10,462 bases of DNA from Baffinella frigidus (Eukaryota; Cryptophyceae; Cryptomonadales; Baffinellaceae). Numbering within the stretch: the stretch's first letter is position 1; each line of letters starts with the position of its first letter. The stretch covers positions 78,796 to 89,257 of the forward strand of contig MU647027.1 in NCBI GenBank assembly GCA_026770585.1, given 5' to 3'. Below are positions 1-5,783 of this stretch, piece by piece. Below the pieces are notes generated by a model. It saw only the letters and a list, made by a program, of their open reading frames with translations, was not told the origin of the DNA and searched no databases. A program made the translations under genes and the position numbers.

Positions 1-72
1 CCCCCCCCGAAATTTCACAGGTACATTTTGACCCCCCTCCCCCTATGAAATTTACCTGTAAAATTTCGGGGA
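1..72. mobile_element. CGAAATTTCACAGGT fold-back element, copy 1
   Basis: CCCCCGAAATTTCACAGGTA at the left is answered by TACCTGTAAAATTTCGGGG at the right, around GACCCCCCTCCCCC. The window may cut off its left end. A related element is at 5051-5138. Confidence 0.55.
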
Positions 73-329
73 GGCGAAATAATGGCGAGCTTGAATCTAA
101 GTGGGACAGAGCGAGGCGTGGGTTTAGGGTGTTTGGGACGAGCATCGAGACGATCCAGAAGAACATGGAAGGGCCTCAAGGTCCACTCGAGAATGCTGGA
201 GGGTGCTGGAGGGTCCTATTTACATGTGGGGTTGTAAATATGTGTACCAGGATAAGGTATTCCAACCGCGTGACTGGCCAATATATGCCTCAAGGTATGC
301 ATCCCCGCCAAATGCCCAAAGTCATCATA
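73..329. other. Unassigned sequence
   Basis: No gene recognised. An open frame at 45-389 starts inside the fold-back element and ends inside the next element, so it is not supported. A short tandem CTGGAGGGTGCTGGAGGGT lies near 195-214. Confidence 0.5.
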
Positions 330-436
330 AATCCCTTAAGTTGCGAGGCGGTCAAATTTGACCGCCAAGAGGTCCTAGGCAGGTCCTAGAGGGCCCTACG
401 GTAGGGCGTATGAACCTGGTCGCCACTTAAAGGATA
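330..436. mobile_element. TATCCCTTAAG-ended palindromic element, copy 1
   Basis: Ends AATCCCTTAAG and CCACTTAAAGGATA. The internal order (GGTCAAATTTGACC, AAGAGGTCCTAGG, CCCTACGGTAGGGCGTATGA) is the inverse of the copies at 770 and 996, so it lies in the opposite orientation. Confidence 0.65.
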
Positions 437-536
437 AGTCATCCCCCGAGGCGGGCCCGACCGGAGCCCGTACTCATACAAGGCACGTGCCATCCCCCTT
501 CACACACCCTCTCACCCTGTATCCCCGTTCGTGTTG

Positions 537-722
537 AACTAAACCCTAGACCCTAAACCCTAAACCCTAGACCCTAAACCCTAAACCCTAAACCCTAAAC
601 CCTAAATCCTGAACCCTAAACCCTAAACCCCAAACTTAAAACCCTAAACCGTAAACCCCAAACCCCAAACCCCAAACCCCAAACCCTAAACCCCAAACCC
701 TCAACTCTAAACCTCAAACCCG
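537..722. repeat. Degenerate CCCTAAA telomere-like tract
   Basis: About 26 units of CCCTAAA and variants (CCCTAGA, CCCCAAA, CCTCAAA), all with the C-rich strand on +. The degeneracy and the unrelated DNA on both sides mark it as interstitial. No gene is recognisable around it. Confidence 0.85.
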
Positions 723-769
723 CACGCAGACGAAGATCCGCACGCTCACCTCCACAGGCCCCTAGTGGC

Positions 770-879
770 TATCCCTTAAATACCCAGTAGGATCATACGC
801 CCTACCGTAGGGCCCTAGGACCTACCTAGGACAGGACCTCTTGCGGGTCAATTTTGACCAGCTGTCCACTTAAGGGATA
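770..879. mobile_element. TATCCCTTAAG-ended palindromic element, copy 2
   Basis: Ends TATCCCTTAA and TTAAGGGATA. The core is CATACGCCCTACCGTAGGGC then CCTAGGACC, followed by GGTCAATTTTGACC. About 110 bp, no coding capacity. Confidence 0.7.
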
Positions 880-995
880 CGTCTCGAGGTAGGGAATTCA
901 CTGTAAAATCAGTGGATTTGCACCAGATTACGGCTTGGTCAAACGACCCAGAGCCTATGTTGGGAGCTCGGAGAACCTAAAGGACCTAAAGGACG

Positions 996-1100
996 TATCC
1001 CTTAAGTGGCCAGTAGGCTCATACGCCCTACCGTAGGGCCCTAGGACCTGCCTAGGACCTCTTGGCCGTCAACGTTGACGGTATGGCCACTTAAGGGATA
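996..1100. mobile_element. TATCCCTTAAG-ended palindromic element, copy 3
   Basis: The best preserved copy: TATCCCTTAAGTGGCCA at 996-1012 against TGGCCACTTAAGGGATA at 1084-1100 are perfect 17-bp inverted repeats. The core CGCCCTACCGTAGGGCCC is shared with the copies at 330 and 770. Confidence 0.75.
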
Positions 1101-1179
1101 GCCCCTAGAGGTGTCACGAGGGGCCTTTGCCATTGGGAGGCCTATGACTGTCCTTGGGCCTATGACTGTCCTTGAGCGA

Positions 1180-1305
1180 TACAGGGGTACCTCGCTCATA
1201 AGAAACCGCCCCCCCCTAGGACCCTACAGTAGGCCTAAGCCGAGGGTCCTATGGTGGTCCTAGCTGGGGGGGGGGGCAGTTTCTTATCAGTGAAGTGCCC
1301 CTGTA
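1180..1305. mobile_element. TACAGGGG-ended fold-back element, copy 1
   Basis: Long terminal inverted repeats start TACAGGGGTACCTCGCTCAT and continue AAGAAACCGCCCCCCC; the right end is the inverse with some changes. The core has CCTAGGACCCTACAGTAGG. TA stands at both outer ends, as expected for a Tc1/mariner-like target, but no transposase is present, so the superfamily is inference. Confidence 0.75.
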
Positions 1306-1415
1306 GTGGGGGGTGCGGGGTCGTGTATTCGAGATACATGTTACCCCTGTAGATGGCGTAAGGCGTATGGCGTACAGTGTAGGGTGGTGGGGTTGAAGGC
1401 GGAGAGCGACGAGTG

Positions 1416-1534
1416 CTGGGGTACCTCGCTCATAAGAAACCGCCCCCCCCTAGGACCCTACAGTAGGACCATGCCTAGGGTCCTATGGTGATCCTAGGGG
1501 GGTGGGCGTTTCTTATGAGCGAGGTATCCCTGTA
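1416..1534. mobile_element. TACAGGGG-ended fold-back element, copy 2
   Basis: Same arms and core as the copy at 1180-1305. The left end reads CTGGGG in place of CAGGGG, and the TA before it is absent; the right end is ATCCCTGTA. Confidence 0.7.
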
Positions 1535-1723
1535 GCACACAGTGGACTTCGCAGGGATTTCGAATCACCCCTAAGCGATAAGACCTAGGACCCTACGGTA
1601 GGCAACCCGTAGGGACATAGGGGGGCTCCTACGGATAAGGTACCCGTGTGGTGACCGGTAGTGTCATGTTTCAAAGACGATGAGTGAAATCGCGCCCACC
1701 AAGTCATGGGTACAAGTCATGGG

Positions 1724-1869
1724 TACAGGGGTACCTCGCTCATAAGAAACCGCCGCCTCCTAGGACCCTACAGTAGGTCTGTGCCTAATGCCCTATGGTG
1801 GCCCTACATGTAGGGGGGTGAGAGTTTCTTATGAGTGAGGTACCCCTGTACCTCGCTCATAAGAAAGCG
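1724..1869. mobile_element. TACAGGGG-ended fold-back element, copy 3, with a partial arm
   Basis: A full copy ends at 1850, and the left-arm sequence CCTCGCTCATAAGAAAGCG follows directly to 1869, sharing the terminal GTA. This suggests a second element inserted into or slipped from the first. The C-run in the left arm is interrupted (CCGCCGCCTCC). Confidence 0.7.
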
Positions 1870-1943
1870 TTTAGGGCGTGTCGTGTCAGAAGCGGTTTTT
1901 GGCACTCAAAGTGCCATTGCCGCACGGGTCCCGTGTTTTTCTG

Positions 1944-2110
1944 AAAAGTTGACAGTGAATATCGCTCAAAAGTTGACCGTGAATATCGCTCTTTTCTCAG
2001 AACGAGGGGTGTTTCCAAGGGTTCCAGAAGCGTGCGGTACCCTGAGCCCCGCTTAGGACGAGGCTCGTCACCTGTCCGACCGAGGCTCGTCACCTGTCCG
2101 ACCGAGGCTC
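1944..2110. repeat. Two short tandem duplications
   Basis: A 24-bp unit ending TTGACNGTGAATATCGCTC occurs twice (1944-1967, 1968-1991). A 22-bp unit beginning CGAGGCTCGTCACCTGTCC occurs twice with a partial third (2059-2080, 2081-2102, 2103-2110). Both lie in the otherwise featureless 1870-2182 spacer. Confidence 0.8.
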
Positions 2111-2182
2111 ACATACCCTTTCATGCTGTATATCAAGACGTGTTGCGTGGTTTGGGCGTGTCGTGTTAGAAGCGGTTTTCGG

Positions 2183-2305
2183 TACAGGGGTACCTCGCTC
2201 ATAAGAAACCGCCCCCCCCCTAGGACCCTACAGTAGGCCTATGCCTAGGGCCCCATGGTGGTCCTAGGGGGGGGGGCGGTTTCTTATGAGCGAGGTACCC
2301 CTGTA
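2183..2305. mobile_element. TACAGGGG-ended fold-back element, copy 4
   Basis: The best preserved copy (123 bp): both arms are near perfect complements and the core is CCTACAGTAGGCCTATG followed by CCTAGGGCCCCATGG. TACAGGGG and CCCCTGTA are intact at the ends. It follows directly on a 42-bp repeat (2128-2180). Confidence 0.8.
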
Positions 2306-2415
2306 CACAGAATGGGAGGGTCCCGCACGCGTCTGGGACTCTGGTCCTTTAGGTCCTTGAGATTAGGTCCTTGAGGTTCTTCGAGCTCCCAACATACTGT
2401 CAGAGCTTTTGGAGG

Positions 2416-2536
2416 TACAGGGGAACCTTGCTCATTAAAAACTGCCCCCCCCCTAGGACCAGCAAAGGGCCCTAGGCATAGGCCTACTGTAGGGTCCTAG
2501 GGGGAGGCAGTTCCTTATGAGCGAGGTACCCCTGTA
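2416..2536. mobile_element. TACAGGGG-ended fold-back element, copy 5 (core inverted)
   Basis: Ends are TACAGGGGAACC and GGTACCCCTGTA. The core reads GGCCCTAGGCATAGGCC then TACTGTAGGGTCC, the inverse of the core in the other copies, so this copy lies in the opposite orientation. The left arm is more diverged (ATTAAAAACTGCC). Confidence 0.7.
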
Positions 2537-2585
2537 TCAAGACGTCTGCAGCGGTCTGGGCGTGTCGTGTGAGAAGGGTGTCGTG

Positions 2586-3346
2586 TGAGAAGGAACGATT
2601 CATCCCACGTACGATTTCTTCAACGGGTGATTCATCTCATGTACGATTTCTCCCGCGGAGTATCTTTCCCACGGACAATTTCTCCAACGGACGATTATTC
2701 AAAATCGAGATTTTTCCCACGATCGAATTCTCCCACGCACGATTCATCCCACGCACGATTTCTCACACGCACGATTTTTCCGAAGGACGATTTCCCACAC
2801 GTACGATGTCCTCCACGGATAATTTCTCCAACGGACGATTTATCCCACGGAAGATCTCTCCCACGGACGAATCATCCCACAGACGATTGCTCAAAATCGA
2901 GATTTCTCCAAAGTACGATTTCTCCCACGGGCAATTTGTGCCATGGACGATTCCTCCCACGGACGATTTGTCCCACGGACGATTTTCTCAACGGAATTTC
3001 TCCCTCGGACGATTTCCCCCCCGGACGATTCTTCCCACGGACGATTTCCCACAAGTACGATGTCCCCCACGGACAATTTCTCCAACGGACGATTACTCAA
3101 AATCGAGAATTTTTCCACTGGACGATTTCTCCACAGGCGATTTGTCGAAAGGACGATTTCTCACACTGGCGATTTCTCGAACGTACGATTTCTCCCTCGG
3201 GCGATTTCTCGCACGGACGATTCCTCCAAGGGGCGATTTCCCCAACGGACTATTTCTCGCAAGGACGATTTCTCGCCCGAATGATGTTTCCCCACGGACG
3301 ATTTCTCCCATTGACAATTTTTCTCACTAACAATTTTTCCTATGGG
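2586..3346. repeat. 16-bp-unit satellite
   Basis: About 47 units of CCCACGGACGATTTCT and variants. A higher-order pattern is visible: the block with CAAAATCGAGA recurs near 2698, 2892 and 3098, and GATTTCCCACACGTACGATG near 2789 recurs at 3042. All frames stay open because the unit lacks stops, and 16 bp rotates through the three frames, giving repeated Ser-His-Gly-Arg-Phe-like peptides in several frames at once. I do not regard these as protein genes. Confidence 0.85.
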
Positions 3347-3745
3347 AAACGCTCTTTCTTTGAAGGAGATGCCTTTCTTTGAAGAAAACACTCTTTTTAA
3401 AAAGGAAATGCGGTTTCTTTAAAGGGAACGTTTGCTTTGCAGGAAACTCCTTTTCTTCGAAGGAAACTCTTTTTCTTTAAAGTGAATGTTTCTTCTTTTT
3501 TAAAAAAGATCTTTCTTTCAGAGAAACGCCTTTACTTTGAATGAAATGATTTTTCTTTAAAGAAAACGCCTTTTCTTTGAAAGGAGACGCCTTTTTTTTA
3601 AAGGAAATGCCTTGTCTTTAAAGGAGCCGCTTGAGCTTTGCAGGAAACGCCTATGCTTCAAAAGAAACGCCTTTGCTTCAAAGGAAACACCTTTTTTTTG
3701 AAGGGAACGCCTTGTCTACCTTTTCTTTAAAGGGAACGCCTTGTC
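3347..3745. repeat. A/T-rich minisatellite, about 20-bp unit
   Basis: About 20 degenerate units of GGAAACGCCTTTTCTTTAAA, starting directly where the 16-bp satellite ends. There is no coding signal beyond a short chance frame. Confidence 0.75.
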
Positions 3746-4030
3746 GAATTGAGTGCGATGCACAGCACGCTTGCCGCCCACACAGTGGGCTTCCAGGGTT
3801 TCGTCGGGGCCGGAATTCCGGTTGGTACGTGACCAATTTGCATCAGAAACATCCTTCAAGTTAATTATCTTCTGGCAAGTTGACTTTTGATGAAAGGTTC
3901 GTAGTCCGCCGTGTGGTCTCTGCTTCAGCTCCCCCCGCGCGGGTCTCGGGTTCGTCGTCAACTTAAGAATAGTCGTCAACCTAAGAAAAGTCAGCAAACC
4001 CGACCGAGGCGGAGCTAGATCTCCCGCGAG
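3746..4030. other. Unassigned sequence between minisatellite and purine tract
   Basis: About 285 bp without a recognisable gene. It contains GTCAACTTAAG/GTCAACCTAAG direct repeats (3958-3986) and an AGTTGACTTTTGA motif (3889-3901) like those in the 8155-8282 repeat. Confidence 0.5.
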
Positions 4031-4212
4031 AGGGAGAGAGAGAGAGAGAGAGAGCGAGAGGGGGCGAGACAGGGGGGGGGGGAGGACGAGAGAGAGATAG
4101 AGAAAGGCAGAGAGAGAGGAAGAGAGAGCGGCAGGGGGGGGGGGGGAGAGAGAGGGAGAGGGAGAGGGAGAGAGAGAGAGAGGGAGGGAGGGAGGGAGGG
4201 AGAGAGAGCGGG
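4031..4212. repeat. GA-rich purine tract
   Basis: AG dinucleotide runs with G-runs, nearly pure purine on + for about 180 bp. The Ser/Leu/Pro-rich minus-strand frames across it are low-complexity artefacts. It lies outside the ferredoxin gene. Confidence 0.85.
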
Positions 4213-4303
4213 TGGAGGAAGGAGGGTGTAGCGAGATTGGTAATTTATTGCCAAACAACCAGCGTCAGCGCCGCACATGCCTTACGCATTGTGCTACTTA
4301 CTG

Positions 4304-4498
4304 TACAGGGGTAACTACCTCGCTCACAAGAAACCGCCTCCTCTTAGGACCCTACAGTAGATGTACATGTACAGGAGTACCTCGCTCATAAGAAACCGCC
4401 CCCCCTAGCTAGGACCCTACAGTTGGACTATGCCAAGGGCCCTATGGTGATCCTAGAGGGGGGGGGCGCCTGTGCCTAGGGCCCTACGGTGGTCCTCT
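4304..4498. mobile_element. Two truncated TACAGGGG-ended fold-back elements
   Basis: A left half (4304-4360, with an extra ACTA after GGTA) runs to CCCTACAGTAG. A second copy begins at 4370 (TACAGGAGTACCTCG) and keeps the core, but its right arm is lost after the G-run and is followed by another piece of core (CCTAGGGCCCTACGG, 4476-4490). These look like rearranged relics. Confidence 0.6.
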
Positions 4499-4642
4499 GG
4501 TCGGATGCACACCGCAAATTTCAGTGCGAGCTAAAATGCGTTTATTACGGCTCGAAACCTACATGACCGCCATGTGCAGCCTGACTCACACCTACCTCTC
4601 CCTCAAGTGACCATCGGGTGGATGTTCATCCTAACTCGCCCT

Positions 4643-4697
4643 GGGCAGGTCCTAGGGCCCTACCGTAGGACGTATGAGCCTACTGGCCACTTATAAA
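4643..4697. mobile_element. TATCCCTTAAG-family element, truncated
   Basis: Half an element: GGGCAGGTCCTAGGGCCCTA, then CCGTAGGACGTATGAGCC and TACTGGCCACTTATA. It lies just past the stop codon of the ferredoxin gene, so it may form part of that gene's 3' UTR. Confidence 0.55.
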
Positions 4698-4751
4698 TAG
4701 CTCACGCGAGGAACTAGCTGAGCTCACGCGAGGACCCTACAGGACCTGGGC

Positions 4752-4806
4752 TTACGCGTCGGGCCTGTTGCGCACGACCACGTTGCCGGTCACGCATGTC
4801 TGGCAC
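4752..4806 (-). other. Exon 4 of ferredoxin-like gene (C-terminus and stop)
   Basis: 55 nt encoding [17 protein letters not shown] and TAA. It supplies the fourth cluster cysteine (C129) and the last beta strand of the fold. The acceptor CGTTCGCAG|GTGCCAG is in phase with exon 3. Downstream on the minus strand are two copies of CTCGCGTGAGCT and then the truncated palindromic element at 4643-4697. I see no clear AATAAA signal. Confidence 0.85.
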
Positions 4807-5666
4807 CTGCGAACGAAGAGCCGCATCAGGCGGTCAGCTCCAGGAGAACCACATTATCACTCAACTCAAGGCGCAAGGGACTCGTTTAGGACCTGTGTCG
4901 AAAGTAATAAAGAAAAAAGAAAAGAAGAAGAAGAACCACATCAGGCTGCGCGACCCAAGGGCCTTGTTTAGGACCTGTTTCGAGAGAAATAAAGAAAAAG
5001 AGAAAAAAAAAGAACCACATCAGGCTGTGCGGCCCGCCTCGTGGCGGGTCGCACATTTCACAGGTGGATTTCATGGGGGCGCCACAGGTAAATTTTGACC
5101 CCCCCCCCTGAAACCCACCTGTGAAATTTCGGGGGGGGCACTCTATCTACGACACCAAATTCAACTGGGACAGAGCTAGGGTTGCTTGGTCTCGGCCGCC
5201 GTACGCGGCGTCACCTTCATGGGCTAACGGACTGAAAACCGGGTAGTTAAGCCTACGGTATTGCCTACGGTAGGCCGTAGGGGCTTAGGGGGGGTCCTAT
5301 GAAACATTAGGTCCTAGGGGCCCTACGGCCTACCGTAGGCAAAACCGTAGGCCCAACTACCCGGTTTTCAGGACGTTGCCCTATCAACCTTCCCGCTCAC
5401 TACCGCCATGAAAACTACGCTAGCGCAGCGGGGGCAGAGGGGAGGCAACCGCAAAAGCCAAACCCCCAAGACCGCACCGTCAACTTTTGGCACGACCCCG
5501 GGATTTCCGGGATTCTGCCATTGAATTGACGTTTGATTGACCACCATTACGTCTAAAGCGGCGCTCAAAGGCAGGGGTCGGGGAGTACGCGAGGCGGAAG
5601 GTGGCCTAACCCCTAAACCCTGAACCCGTACGAGGCATCACCTTCCCGCTCACTACCGCCATGCCA

Positions 5667-5697
<31 letters not shown>

Positions 5698-5745
5698 GAG
5701 CGAGAGAGAGTGTGTGAGAGAGAGAGAGCGAGAGAGAGAGCGAGC

Positions 5746-5783
<38 letters not shown>

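Larger units (their letters stand above)
2128..2576. repeat. 42-bp dispersed repeat beside fold-back elements
   Basis: TATCAAGACG followed by GGGCGTGTCGTGTTAGAAG occurs at 2130-2172 and 2536-2576, and its second half also at 1871-1900. One copy lies directly before element copy 4 and another directly after element copy 5, so the elements and this unit may have been duplicated together. Confidence 0.55.

Noticed and set aside
537-722. A left telomere near the window start
   Set aside because: The orientation fits, but the units are degenerate and more than 500 bp of unrelated DNA with mobile elements lies outside them.
2586-3346. CRISPR-like array
   Set aside because: Short contiguous units without unique spacers of constant length; it is a satellite in a eukaryotic context.
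2569-3391. Long open frames on both strands over the satellite
   Set aside because: The 16-bp unit simply lacks stop codons; similar peptides arise in several frames, with no start context or domain.
3716-4278. Ser/Leu/Pro-rich minus-strand frames of 180 and 87 codons
   Set aside because: They are driven by the GA-rich tract; low complexity, and the non-repeat part matches no family.
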